A DNA stretch of 64,000 nt. It comes from Cotesia glomerata. Taxonomy: Eukaryota; Arthropoda; Insecta; Hymenoptera; Braconidae. Numbering within the stretch: position 1 is the first letter of the stretch; each line of letters opens with the position of its first letter. The stretch covers positions 22,345,510-22,409,509 of the forward strand of contig NC_058164.1 in assembly GCF_020080835.1 (NCBI RefSeq), read 5' to 3'. The position numbers and the translations under genes are program-made. The notes below the pieces were generated by a model. The model did no database searches. It saw only the letters and a program-made list of their open reading frames with translations, and was not told the DNA's origin. Shown here piece after piece: positions 34,965-46,394 of this stretch.

Positions 34965-36840
34965 GAGCCTGGCAAACTTCTCCAACATCTCCTGCCTCAT
35001 TTGTATATTAAATTAGCATTAATTAACGACCTCGCATCAATCGGTCAATTAACCACTCTTCTCTTTGAATAATAAAATAACCCAGACCTATACCCAGCGC
35101 TCTTATTCTTATCGAAACAAAGCGAAACAGAAACGACAACAAACCGTAATTTTTCTCCAGCTATTGAACGCAAAGAAAGTATAAAGTAAAGAGTGAAGTC
35201 TATTTTGATTCGCCGGTTGTTTAGATAAAAGTGACGTAGACGAGACATTTGAGTACATGAGTTGGAAGAGAAGGAGAGAGTGAGCTTCATATAAACGAGA
35301 GTGTGTACATTGACGAGTACATAGAGCAGAAAAGCAGGACGATAGGCGTCCAGACGGCGGCCTCGTCGACGGCGCCCGACGTTGCGCTAACTAGCAACCT
35401 TAATGCCACGTCCACATTCCCATTCGAATTTATACACATCCACACTTACATAACCTATATGTATGTTATTATTATTACACTAGTGTAATAGTAGTCAGAG
35501 CGATAGAGATGAAGGCAGAAAAAGAGAGAGAGAAAGAGAGACCCACGCCTTTATTAAACGTCCCGTCTACTCCTCGTATACGTTTGCCCTCGTAAAATTG
35601 AACGCGGCGTGAACGCGAGCATGCGAATGTAATATATATACATATAATATACACATGTATATAGATATAGATTTATAGTAGACGAGTTTAATATGCTGAG
35701 GTGGAAGAATAAGTTAAGACCATACTATAGACTACGCTATAGTTATACGACTTCTTATTCCGACCTGAGGAATTTTGAGGTTAGCTTAAAAACTATTTTC
35801 TTTTCGATTTAATAACGGTATTTTATTTATTGTGTTTATATTATCGATAATTTTGATGATGAATTATGGATAATATCGAATGAAATTGTTCGGCAGAATA
35901 GATAGTCTAAGTTGTTTGGAAATAGTTCGGATTACTTTGGGATAGTTTGGAAGTAATGCCAACATTCGAAAGAATTTCGGGTATCGGAGAAATTTTTTAA
36001 CTATAGAGAGCTTTGATGGACGGTTTGGAAAATTTGGTAAAAGTTAAGCTTTTTCTTGGGTTTTATCTTCTTGCATGATTTATTTCCGTCGATAATTTGT
36101 GGAGTGAATGGTCGATAAATTTATTTCAAAGGAATTAAATGAAATCATATAATTACCATAATAACTACTTTATAGAAAAATGACGTCTATCTGTTGACGC
36201 AGTTTAGTAGCAAACTGACTGAAAAAGTTGGAACGCAAAATTTGCACTCCTTGTACTTGAAATCTGTATCCAGATTGACAAAAACTGTAGAATTTTCTGT
36301 TTTATTAAAGAAAAATAGGCTAATTCCGAGTGCCAAGTAGTAATGGCTATTTGGTTCCAGAATGACAACGGATTTTTGCTTTCCGTCTAAATGAATTTTT
36401 TTATCTTTCATTTTATTTAAGAAAACAGGCTCTCCGAAATGGAAGTAGATTTCTTAAACTCCAAGTTAAACTTCAAACTACAATTCGACGGACTAATTAG
36501 TAATTGGTCTAACTCCTTATTTTTTTAGAGGATAATTTTTTAACATTTTGATGTAGTAATAGTCCAATTATAAATTATTTGAATGCTCTAAACCAAAACA
36601 TTATATCTCTAATAGATATTAAATGGTTTTTTTAAGTGATAATAAATTTTTAAATAATTATTTTTTCGTACAAATGGAAGATTCTCTAATATGGAGTTAG
36701 ACAATTTACTAATTAGACAATTAGAAGGTCAAATTATCTGAAGAGATGAAAATGATTGAAAAATGAATAGGAAAAAATGTCACTCAAAATGTATCTTATA
36801 AGAAATTACGTTAAATTAACAGGAATAAGCTCGCTCTTTC
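34965..36840. other. Gene-free stretch with a GC- and GAGA-rich patch
   Basis: Bases 35270-35620 contain AGAGAGAGAGAAAGAGAGA and a CG-rich phrase (GGCGGCCTCGTCGACGGCG). GAGA runs and CpG-rich DNA are seen near insect promoters, but no first exon can be identified. Short frames nearby have no recognisable product. 35630-36840 is AT-rich and featureless. Confidence 0.4.
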
Positions 36841-36847
36841 TGTTTAA

Positions 36848-37276
36848 GGTAGTACTACCGTTACCACAAGAGTCAAATCATAAAACCTAACCTTATTTGA
36901 TTAACGTAGTAGATTTCCCTATACTAAATCACGTTGGAGAAAGAGAGACAGAGATAAATTTTGAATGTTTTTTATTAATAAATATTCTCATATTCTTGGA
37001 AACCATACTGATTATTATTAAATATGTTCTGGATGTTATTTTCTCTCGTCTTGATTTTTATAAGAATCTGAACGTCCAGTTTTGTGAAATAAAATAAAGT
37101 CTGTAATTCTCCATAAGGATCAATGGTAAAAGCAAAAATATGTAGATATTAATATCGTTTTTTCAGGACTTGCTCAGGTTCCAAAAATTTTACTGCTTAA
37201 TTATGATATTATAAAGTACCAATATGCCAAATTTCATTAAATTCTGAACGTCAATTCTAAAACCGGTAGTACTACC
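36848..37276. mobile_element. TTAA-flanked element, GGTAGTACTACCG termini
   Basis: The ends are TTAA-GGTAGTACTACCG and CGGTAGTACTACC-TTAA. The terminus is itself nearly palindromic (GGTAGTACTACC). The interior is 400 bp and AT-rich; the 66-codon frame inside shows no known domain. Its right TTAA (37277-37280) is also the left TTAA of the next element. Confidence 0.75.
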
Positions 37277-37280
37277 TTAA

Positions 37281-38645
37281 CCCGTAGTGGTCACACTTCT
37301 TAAAAATAACGTAGTGGTCATACTGAGTCTAGTTGACCCCATGCACGGAAAAAATTGTTGCTACTTGCGTTCTTTTCAATATTTTCACTCGAGCCGTACA
37401 AGAGAGTAATTCTTAACACTTCCGTTGAATAACTCAATCGATTTTTAATTTTTTAACTTCCCGCTAAGAAAATCGTAGATTTTCAAAAATCGGGAAGTTA
37501 TTGTTTTCACCCCGTTTTGCAAAAATCGAGTTTTCATCAGATCTCGACGTTTTAAGGTCACAGGAAGCTTCCCTGACTATCCCCGCGAGGTTGTCACGGT
37601 GTCTGTATGTGTGTGTGTGTGTGTGAAAGTATGTGAACCGCTTATAACTTTTGAACGGCTTGACCGATTTCATCGCGGTTGGTGCCATTTGAAAGGGCTT
37701 GACCAAACTTGGGGTTTGAAAACTATTTGGACCGATTCAGATCAATAGATTTTGAGAAATCTTCAAAAAACTGAAAAAAAAATTTTTTTCAAATGTGGTT
37801 TTTTTGGAATAACTTTTAAACGGCTTGATGGTTCAATTCCAAAAACTAATCAGCTCTTAACCTCAAAAAACCACGTCGATCGCCATCAGTCCGGTCAAAA
37901 TCGGTTGATTCGTTCGAGAGATATCGTGAACGAAAGAAAACCGAAAAAAGTGTTTTTTCGGAATGACTCCGAAATTCCTAGCGCGATCAATTCAAAATTT
38001 AAGATTCTTTGTCAAACTGCGTCAAATGCTGCCAACCGCGTGAAAATCGGTTTATTCATTCAAAAGTTATTGCGGTTTAAAAATTCAAAAAATAGTGTTT
38101 TATCAAATCTCTATCAGACTTTTGAGCTCGAAGAGCTCAAAAGCATAGGAAAGTAATCTCTTTGAGCTCGGAGAGCTCATAATAACCCATAAATTGTATT
38201 TTTAAGCTCGAAGAGCTCAAAAACGTCATTGGTGCAATTTTAAGCGCCTAAGTATGGAATTAGCGGGAAGTTGCAGGGATGGCCTTCAGGGTCAACCGTT
38301 TTCCTAATTTTTTTTAATTGTTTAATTATAAAAAAAAAATGCGAGAAAGTCAAATTTTGAAAAATTTGACTTTTTTTTACTAAAAACTTCATTTTTTAAG
38401 ATAAATGAAAATAACCTCCGGGCTTATACTCCGGATATCGCATACTTTGAAAAAAAAGTGGTTCGATGTCGAGCTTTTCAAAAAGTATATTGATTTGTGC
38501 AATTGAAATCGTAAATTTCCATGAATCCCAAAAAATCTTCAAACAATAATAGATGGTACCACAGATACCATTTTGAATGATATCTTCGAAGCAAGAGCAA
38601 CTCAAAAATTGCCTGGGGCCATCTAGACCCAATGACTACTACGGG
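37281..38645. mobile_element. piggyBac-like non-autonomous element with nested element B
   Basis: The left end is TTAA-CCCGTAGTGGTCACAC and the right end is ATGACTACTACGGG-TTAA. Further inside, AGTCTAGTTGACCCCATG on the left pairs with CTGGGGCCATCTAGACCCA on the right. TTAA duplication with CCC termini is typical of piggyBac-type elements (family knowledge). No transposase. Element B copy 5 is inserted at 37452-38310. The 78-codon minus-strand frame at 38396-38632 is within the element and unrecognised. Confidence 0.75.
37452..38310 (+). mobile_element. Element B, copy 5
   Basis: TTAACTTCCCGCTAAGAAAA, (TG)n of only ~17 bases at about 37609, three GAGCTC(G/A)-type hairpins at about 38120, 38163 and 38206, then TAGCGGGAAGTTGCAGGGAT and GGTCAACCGTTTTCC. 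The 134-codon frame at 37752-38156 is not conserved in other copies and I do not call it. Confidence 0.85.
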
Positions 38646-38649
38646 TTAA

Positions 38650-39664
38650 AAGTAATTTGATGAAAAAATTATATAAATAGCGTTTTTTTTATGTATACAA
38701 TTTCTATGACTATTTCATCATGAAATCACTAAAAGTAATCACGAAGACTGAGTTTAGTACTCCAAATAAAACAACATCTTATTAGCTTTGATGTAATAAT
38801 TTCAGATATAAGGTATCTCTTGATCAAATATTAACCACAGAAAGAATCACAGAAATTGCGATTATCATTATTCCTACACTAATCGGCCGATTTTGCTTAT
38901 TTTGAAAGTCGGTCAAGGTATTTACCCAAAAGAATAAGTGTATAACGAGTATCATAAAGATCCCTCAAGAATGGCAGATGCTATTGTATATATACACATC
39001 CACATATATATTCATACATATTTAAACTTTTATACGAACTCTATTTCCTGAACCTATACTTGACCCCCGGAAACATAAAACAACAAAAGTTTCGGTAACT
39101 TCTCCGTTACTCTTTATAAGATCAAATGCAATAGTTATCAAATATAATTTATTTTTTCCTCAAAAATTAAAGAAGCGTTATGACCCGTGCACTTATGGAT
39201 TTTCCAAACTTATTTCTTACTTCTCCAGAGTTGTAATTCATCGACTAATCAGTAATTTATCGGAGAACAGAATCCTTCGGAACAAGAACACAATTCCTGA
39301 GAACTAACTTATCTACGAGATAACATGTTCGTAACAATAACCAGATATCGATGAACCTTTCGAACTTTTAACATTGCAACCCAGTAGCAAATACACGCAC
39401 ATAAGCACCGGAAAGAAGTGCGGGGAAACCAGGACGACATCCATCCAACATCCGAAATCGATAGTTTTAATCCAGAGTATACACAAGAGTTTGTAATATA
39501 TCTCCTTTTTCGAATTCTCCATGGAAATGATGGCACCGGGCCGGGCGGGGTGCTAGCGGATATGGAATAGAAAATCCCAGTGCAGGTCTCTTCCCAAAGA
39601 GGATACTGATGAATTCGGTCCTCTGTACCTAACCTGCACCCACACATCCCTGGCTACACATATG

Positions 39665-39695
<31 letters not shown>

Positions 39696-40230
39696 GGAGA
39701 AAGGAGGGTTGGTGAGGACAAGAGAGACGAGAGGATAATTTATGTTCCAGCAGACCGCCATTACTGTGTGCAACTGTTGCTATTCTATAGGTTTTGGTTA
39801 AAGAGTCAAGAGCATTGCAGTCTGGGTTACTCTGTACCACTCTATTCTGGAGTATCACATATGTATTGGGTGCATGGTGGTAGACATACCTCGCCACAGT
39901 TCCAGTCGGCAACAGCTCTACGTATCAACGTATCATGTAGATCCCTGTTTTCTCACTCTGTTTTCTGTCCCACTCCAAATTGATTTAGCTTTTCACCAAA
40001 TCCACACATATTATATGTGGATCTATATCTATGGATGGATATTTATGTCTTACATAAGGACACAGACATTCAGCAGAGGTTAAGACACTGATAGAAAAAT
40101 CTGGTTCTCTGAACTAGGAAAATCTAGTTAAATAGCATCACTATTATTTAATTGAAGTTCTTTACCTAAAATTATTTATTATATTGAATCCTAATACATA
40201 GTTCCTTAAGCTATTTTTAGTTAAATATAG
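38650..40230. other. Gene-free stretch
   Basis: It contains CGTTATGACCCGTGCACTTATGG at about 39177 (the inverse of the recurrent GTGCACGCCTCATAACG word), a (TA)n tract at 39665-39692 and a moderately GC-rich patch at 39300-39960. Overlapping frames on both strands in the last have no recognisable product. Confidence 0.45.
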
Positions 40231-40236
40231 GCTTAA

Positions 40237-41081
40237 GGGGTTACATGGGTTTCACGGTTCCAAAAAATCGATTTTTTTTTAATATTTTATTAAATTCTAC
40301 AACATCTCTACACTGAAAAAAAAAAAAATAAGTCCTATCGCAATACGTTCAAGTGTATGGCTTATACCCATGTTAAATGCGCCATATGTATAAGTCATAC
40401 GCTTAAACGTATTGCGATAGGACTTGAACTTTTTTTTCAGTGTAGAATATTGTTCTAAAGTTTCAAATCGATCCGAATAATAGTTTCGGAGATACAGTTT
40501 TAAAAAGTTCCGTGCTCAAAAGGCGCTGTTGTATTGTCACTCAAAATTTTAAACGCGTTTTTCTCAAAACTATGTTTTCAAAGACGGTACCCACGATTTC
40601 TCGAGAACTACTCAACCGATCTTGATGAAGTTTTAGACAGGTCTTCAAGATATAATTTACAAATTCTTGAACGGAAGATTTTTTTTTTTCAATTACAACT
40701 ATTTAAAAAAAAAAATGCCGCGAAATTTTAGCCAAATTTGGAATTTTTTTGTAAAAACCTCTGCCAAAAATCCAATTTTCATTTTTTTTCCTTCGTTTAA
40801 GACCTAATTTGAAGTCTTAACTAAAGCACATATTTTTTTTTCACTTCAAATAATCCTGCTAAGAGTTCTGCTGATCACGCGGACGCATCTTTTTCCGAGG
40901 TTTCGCCGGAAATGACTTCACATTAGCAGAGTTTTTAACATTTTTTTTTAATTTCAGTAATTTCTTATTAAACATGTATCTTTAAGAGAGTAAAAAGTTT
41001 GAATAAAATATTTCATTTTTTCTATTAAAAAAAAATTGTTGAAAATAGGCCATTTTTCCCAGAGGAAACCCATGTAACCCC
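40237..41081. mobile_element. TTAA-flanked element, GGGGTTACATGGG termini
   Basis: The ends are TTAA-GGGGTTACATGGGTTTC and GAAACCCATGTAACCCC-TTAA. The interior phrase CACGATTTCTCGAGAACTAC is shared with 59.04 kb inside the 58.9-61.2 kb element, so the two are related. A palindrome is nested at 40311-40447. Confidence 0.85.
40311..40447. repeat. Nested palindrome
   Basis: CTACACTGAAAAAAAAAAAA then AAGTCCTATCGCAATACGTT on the left, and AACGTATTGCGATAGGACTT then TTTTTTTTCAGTGTAG on the right. Arms are about 60 bp. Confidence 0.85.
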
Positions 41082-41127
41082 TTAATAGTCATCTTGATTC
41101 AATTGAAACTCATAAAACAGAAAAAAT

Positions 41128-41235
41128 AGTTCGGACAACCCGCACCGAGAATCGAACCCGGAACTTTTAGTCACACATTTAGAGCTCTTTCAGTGTAGCT
41201 ATCTGAAACATTGTCTATTCCAACCTTTCAGTCAC
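41128..41235 (-). mobile_element. tRNA-derived SINE-like unit, second copy of the 26.6-kb family
   Basis: On the minus strand it has a B-box GGTTCGATTCTC and an upstream GATAGCTACACTGAAAGAGC where the A-box is expected. Outer words CAGTCACCTAAT and AGTTCGGAC match the 26.6-kb copy. Confidence 0.55.
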
Positions 41236-41454
41236 CTAATAATTTTTTGTTTAACATAGTTTGATAAAACTATATTTTTATACTTGTGGCGTCATAATTC
41301 AGCTAATTATGAACTTTTCTCAGCGTAAAGCGTCGTCAAACTAGCAATAGAAAAATCTATTTTAGCTAGTGCTTAAATCGAGCGGTCATGTAGACTATGT
41401 TTATGATAATAATATTTAATTTCGTCCTAAACACACTGAAGAGGTCATCAATAT

Positions 41455-41840
41455 GGTTGTTCGGTGTATTTTGCTATAGACTGTTAGTTCTTGTGAATCG
41501 AATTACTGCTTGTGATCGAAAAAAGGTCACGATCGAAAAAATTGCGTTGCTATAGTTTGTGCTGATTAATTTTAATAATTTCAAATAGATTAATTGTTGA
41601 AATCGATCATAATTAATTAATATCGGGAAAATAGAGTATAGATTACTGTTATAATATATAATTTTAGAACAAGAAGTACTTTACAATTAAATAAAATTTT
41701 GTAACCTCAAAATACCGTTTTGCTTGCAGTAAACATACTCGGTGGTCTGGCGCTCCGTTTACAACGGATTTGAACGGAACTTGGCGCCAGACTCAACCGA
41801 GTCTGTGAATTACCGAAACATTGGAGTGCCTTGGATGGCT
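41455..41840. repeat. Dispersed repeat shared (inverted) with the TACO1 intron
   Basis: GCGTTGCTATAGTTTGTGCT, ACCTCAAAATACCGTTTTGC and the hairpin CTGGCGCTCCGTTTACA ... GGAACTTGGCGCCAG occur here. They occur in reverse order and orientation at 53265-53560. Non-coding. Confidence 0.75.
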
Positions 41841-42810
41841 CTTAACCTCTGATGCCGTCCATCTTACGGCTTTAAATAAATTATATTACTTTTAGAAAAC
41901 ATTGTTGAATCTATAAAAATTTAAAAGTTTATTTTCTATTGTTGAGAAAATTTTTTGGAGTGGACATAAGCAAATTTAGGGTTCTATATGCTCTCTTTTC
42001 AACTCCAACCGATCAATTCTAGTGAATTCAATCGCTCATTTTAGGTGGCACGGTTAATAATCTTTTTACTTGTGCTACTATCTAGAGCTGGTTGAATAAG
42101 GATGTTTTTTGCTGTCCCAGGCATTTTTTTATTAGAAAAATTGTTATTTTGTTACTAAAAAAAATTTATTACGAAAGTAAAAAAACATTCCTATTTGGAG
42201 CATTGAAAACTAAAATGAAATAAATTTTCGTTTTTTTGCTATAAATTCGTAAACCACCGAAATAACAGTCCTCTGGGCTGTCCCATTCCCAAAATTAAAA
42301 CTTTAAGATTAAATTTTAAGTTATTCGTCCATAATATATAATTTGGTCCATAATGTTTATAAACTTAATTAGTTAACTAACAATCTTCTTCAATAAAAAG
42401 TACCGAAAATTAATTTATTTCATTAAATTCATTAAACCAAAGTTTGTCTCAGGCATTTTAAGAATATATATTAACAGTCCCCTGTCAGAAGTTCAAAGCC
42501 AAAAAAAAATCCAGCGCGTTATTTTACCTTTTGTAAGGTTTATAAGGATCTAACTAGCCATGAGTTAATAACCATACTCTGTAAAAAATTTGCGGAGTGA
42601 ACGCGAAGTGAATGAAGAGTGAATGATTTTTAATTGATTCACTCCCAGCGGGAGTGATATTTACTCCGAGAAGGAGTTAATTTTTATTAATAATAAAATT
42701 CACTCCGCATTAACTCCTAAAATCAATGAATTTAGAAATAAATAAATTTTTGTAAAGAAAATATTTTTATAAACCCTTTTTATATTTAATTATTAAAAAT
42801 TTTATATATA
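41841..42810. other. Gene-free AT-rich stretch
   Basis: Nothing coding is supported. GGAGTGA / TCACTCC words cluster at 42590-42715 (an imperfect inverted repeat on ACTCCGAGAAGGAGT). Confidence 0.5.
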
Positions 42811-42814
42811 TATA

Positions 42815-42955
42815 AGGTAAAAGCCCCAATAGATGATCACGTACCAGTATATGATCACTCCATGTATTTGTATATCTATATTCATAAATATAGGTATACA
42901 AATACATGGAGTGATCATATACTGGTACATGATCATATATTGGGGCTTTTACCTT
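42815..42955. mobile_element. Near-perfect palindromic MITE, AGGTAAAAGCCCC termini
   Basis: AAGGTAAAAGCCCCAATAGA ... ATACAAATACATGGAGTG and the exact inverse ending TTGGGGCTTTTACCTT, with arms of about 65 bp, flanked by TA-rich DNA. Its terminus resembles the elements at 23452 and 59265 in form (GGTAAA...CCC...). Confidence 0.9.
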
Positions 42956-42968
42956 ATATATATATATA

Positions 42969-43414
42969 CAGAGTGTCCCAGAAGTAACGGACGCCATTGT
43001 AGCATCTGATAAACAAAATAATTCTGAGACGAAAAGTCCTTAGCCATTTTTTAATCAGACGCATAGATAATTAATTATTAATTAAAATAACGTCCTTTTA
43101 TGCGTTAGAGAGAGAGAACTAGTGTCAAGTCAAGTGCGTTCCAACGAAGATGCTTGCACGTGTGAATGTGTAAGTAAATATGTGTGACTACGTTAGCTAT
43201 AGAAACTAGTTAGTCATACAGTTAGTTGTGTCTTTGTTTGGCACATATTTTACTGGACACTGACGCTCTCTCTCTAACAAATAAAGAGACGTTATTTTTA
43301 ATTAATAATTAATTATCTATGCGGTTAATTGAAAAATGGCTAAGGACTTTTCGTCTCAGAATTATTTTTTTCATCAGATGCTACAATGGCGTCCGTGACT
43401 TTTGGGACACCCTG
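42969..43414 (+). mobile_element. TA-flanked MITE, copy 1 (CAGRGTGTCCCA termini)
   Basis: The ends are CAGAGTGTCCCAGAAGTAAC and GTGACTTTTGGGACACCCTG, flanked by TA. Inverted arms are about 155 bp (GACGCCATTGTAGCATCTGA, CTGAGACGAAAAGTCCTTAG, ATTAATTATTAATTAAAA). The 120-bp centre is not coding. The copy at 47339-47786 is nearly identical in the opposite orientation. A TA duplication fits Tc1/mariner-type integration. Confidence 0.9.
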
Positions 43415-43812
43415 TATATTAGGGTGTGCCAAAAAAATTAACTAATTTTTTTTTTCAAAAAGTTCTTGAAATTTCGTTAGAAGATACCAAAATAAAAATT
43501 TAATCAAAATTTGAACCCTTAATATCAATATTTAAAGATCACGAACTGAATTTTTCGATTTTTCATTTAATTAACACGAAAAAAAATTTATAGAAAGTTT
43601 GGATTTTTATTTCTCTTGATTGAACCAACTCCATTGAACGAACAATCAATATTCTTACAGAAAATTGAACACTGAATAAAAAAGGTCTCTGATCATTTTT
43701 TGATAAATTCAATTCTCCGAAAGTTATTCAAGGTTGAAGTTAAGCTTTTTGCAAATTTGTGGATTATTTCACTTTTACGGTAAATTTATTACACCGGCAC
43801 ACAAAAAAAAAA

Positions 43813-44525
43813 TTATAAAAACGGTAGACCCTGAAGGCCATCCGTGCAACTTCCCGCTAATTTCATACCTAGGTGCTTAAAATTGCACTAATGATATTTT
43901 TGAGCTCTCCAAGCTCAAAAATACAATTTCATGTGTTATTTTGAGCTCTCTGAGCTTAAAGTGATAGCTTTTGTATGCTTTTGAGCTCTTCGAGCTCAAA
44001 AGTCTGATAGAAGTTTGATAAAACACAATTTTTCAAATTTTCAAACCGCAATAACTTTCAAATGAACCGATTTTTACGCGGTTGGCAGCATTTAACGCAA
44101 TTTTTTAAGCCTCATGAAGGATTTGTATGTTAAAAAAACCCTTGTTTCCAAATATTTCGTCGAGGATATCTCTCGAACCAATCAACCGATTTTTACATTC
44201 TTGGCGGCGATCGACGCGGTTTTTCAAGCTCTGAAAATTATTTTATTACATCAAAAACGATCCGAAAGGAAATGTCGAAGTTATGTAAAAAAAAAAAAAC
44301 ACTTTTTTCGGTTTTCTTTCGTTCACGATATCTCTCGAACAAATCAACCGATTTTTACCGAATTAGCGGTGATCGACGTGGTTTTTCAAGCTCAAGGGCG
44401 GATTAGTTTTTGGAGTTGATCGATGAAGCCGTTTAAAAGCTATTCCAAAAAAACAACTTTCAAAAAAAATTTTTATCCGATTTTCTTTGCAACTTTTGCA
44501 ACTTTTCTACGTTTTTTTTTTAGTA
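43813..44525 (-). mobile_element. Element B, copy 6 (5'-truncated, inverted)
   Basis: On the minus strand the 3' part of element B is present: AATCGGTTGATTTGTTCGAG, three GAGCTC hairpins (43890-44005), GCGGGAAGTTGCACGGATGG and a GGGTCTACCG tail. The (TG)n tract and the AACTTCCCGCTAAG start are absent. A 101-codon frame (44114-44419) reads through it and is not conserved in other copies. Confidence 0.75.
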
Positions 44526-44950
44526 GCAGTTATCAAAACTAATTTGCTTTTCAAATTAGACTTCGACGTTCGTGCAACACAAATGCTCTTACCCTCCTCA
44601 AATTGAAAAAAATTGGTATAAAAAAAAGTAACAAATACTGTGATTTAAAAATTTATGTCAAAAATCGTCTCCCGCAGAATCGCCCTTACGTTAATATGTA
44701 AAATGCTTGAAATGTGATAAACATCTAAATAGTTATAAAAAACAAGTTAATAAATTTCAAATAATTACTAATGTTATTGAAAACACATCAAGATTTTAAA
44801 GCTGAATATAGTTTTTTGGCGCACGTTGGAAGGTCTTTTCTACATTGTTGAACCATTAATAATAAATATTGTTTCTGAAAATTAATAAATTTTTTGTTCC
44901 TTCAATTTTTACAAATAGTATATTTATAAATTGAATTAAAGTTCAAATTT

Positions 44951-46391
44951 ACCAGTATTTACACTAGTAGTGTCAAAGCACATCCCTACTATATTGTCAG
45001 TAATATTCCACTCATTTAACGCTTCAAAAATAACTTCAGCTTCATTAGCTCAGTAGATTCATCTAAAGCAGGTAGATTGGCTGATTTGAAAGTTCCGGAA
45101 GTAACTTACCGTCCCAGTCTACGATGAGATTTTGTGCAGTTTCCTCTATCCCGTCTTTCAAATTCCCAGCAGCTATTTTTCTGAATTTTAATCGAGCATT
45201 GCGAATAGTCGTGTAACTGATATTATAATTGTCAATATCTAATCCAAGACTAGTAATGACAGCAGAAATAATATGCATTGCACTCTGATTACTGGTTTTA
45301 GTGTGATCCAGTACTGCTACTAGAACTTCCGTCATAACATCAACCTTACGTTTCCTGTTAGCTTGTGGAAGCTCATCTGCGTAATCTGACAAAGGTCGTT
45401 TTTCAGATTGATTTGATGATTGGCTACTTCCTTCATTAGACATTTGAGAACTGCGATAATTTTTGAATCAGATCTACAAAAAAATAAATGCATATTAATT
45501 ATAAAATAGTAGATTACGATCTCTTAAGAAATAATTATTTGATATGATTTTATAAAATAATCGTTCCATAAGTCTTTTAAATTGTAATAGTGAGTAAAGA
45601 TAATTTTGAAAATAATAATCTGTTAAAAAGGAGATATATTGATACGCTATTGTAATGAACAAAAATAAAATTCTAAACTTTTTCAATATTCTAAGGATAT
45701 GACGACAGAATTTACTAAAAATCGCAAAAATGAATACCAAAAGGTGTGAAATTTAATATGACAATAGGATAAATTCATTATTATGAATGCAGAAATGACA
45801 ATTCAATCATCAGTGTGAATAGAATTCTATACTTACTAAATTCAATGTTGTTATTTTCATCTTGTATTTCATCCTGTATATCTTGCAAAACTGATTGATC
45901 AGAAAGTACTATTGCATTTTCGTTTAACTTAGATATTAATGGTAAACATTTATTGCCATCATTTTGTCGACATTCTTTTAAAAATAATTGTAAATCACTT
46001 GGAAGATTCTCAACTTCACTATTATCAACAATATCGAATAATTTGTTCAATTGATTAACGAAATTTTCCACTTTGTGCTTTTGATTGAGAGATTGTTAAG
46101 AGATTTTCGTTTCTTAATGTTTTTTTAATCGTCATAAAACTTTTTAAATTTCCGAATACTATTTCGTTTCAGTGTCGTGGGAATTCCAATTTTATCCCAC
46201 ATAGCCTCTAATTCATCGATAGCTTCGGTAGTACTGATACGTATAGTCAATTTTAACGTCAAATTTTTATACATAAATAAATTAATAACGTCACGATAAG
46301 TAGGTAATTTATAACAATTAAATTCTTTAATTTGAAAGCCAACTAAATAGTTACATGTCCTATTACCAATTACTTCAGTCATAATGAACAA
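44951..46391 (-). pseudogene. Broken, multi-piece copy of a multicopy transposon-like gene
   Basis: Three colinear pieces on the minus strand plus a tail. 46391-46125 contains NLFMYKNLTL and MWDKIGIPTT. About 46071-45840 contains VNQLNKLFDI and DLQLFLKECRQ. 45443-45075 ends VDWDGKLLPEL. A shifted frame to 44951 reads EVIFEALNEWNI then MCFDTTSVNTG. I recall this order (FWxKxxIPT, LDxLFDIAH, FLxxQR, HWDGKLLPEL, MCFDTTAxNTG) from an uncharacterised multicopy protein family in insects and Hydra, likely transposon-derived. Lesions: a stop after KKFYDD, a frameshift before VENFVNQ, a frameshift after LPEL, and loss of the C-terminal half. A GTAAGTAT donor at about 45838 suggests one intron. Confidence 0.65.
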
Positions 46392-46394
46392 TAG

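Noticed and set aside
37752..38156. 134-codon frame inside element B copy 5
   Set aside because: Other B copies lack it in the same frame, and it crosses the GAGCTC hairpins. It is an accidental frame.
44114..44419. 101-codon frame containing two ISRTNQPIFT-type repeats
   Set aside because: It is the antisense reading of two modules of element B copy 6; the repeat reflects the element, not a protein.
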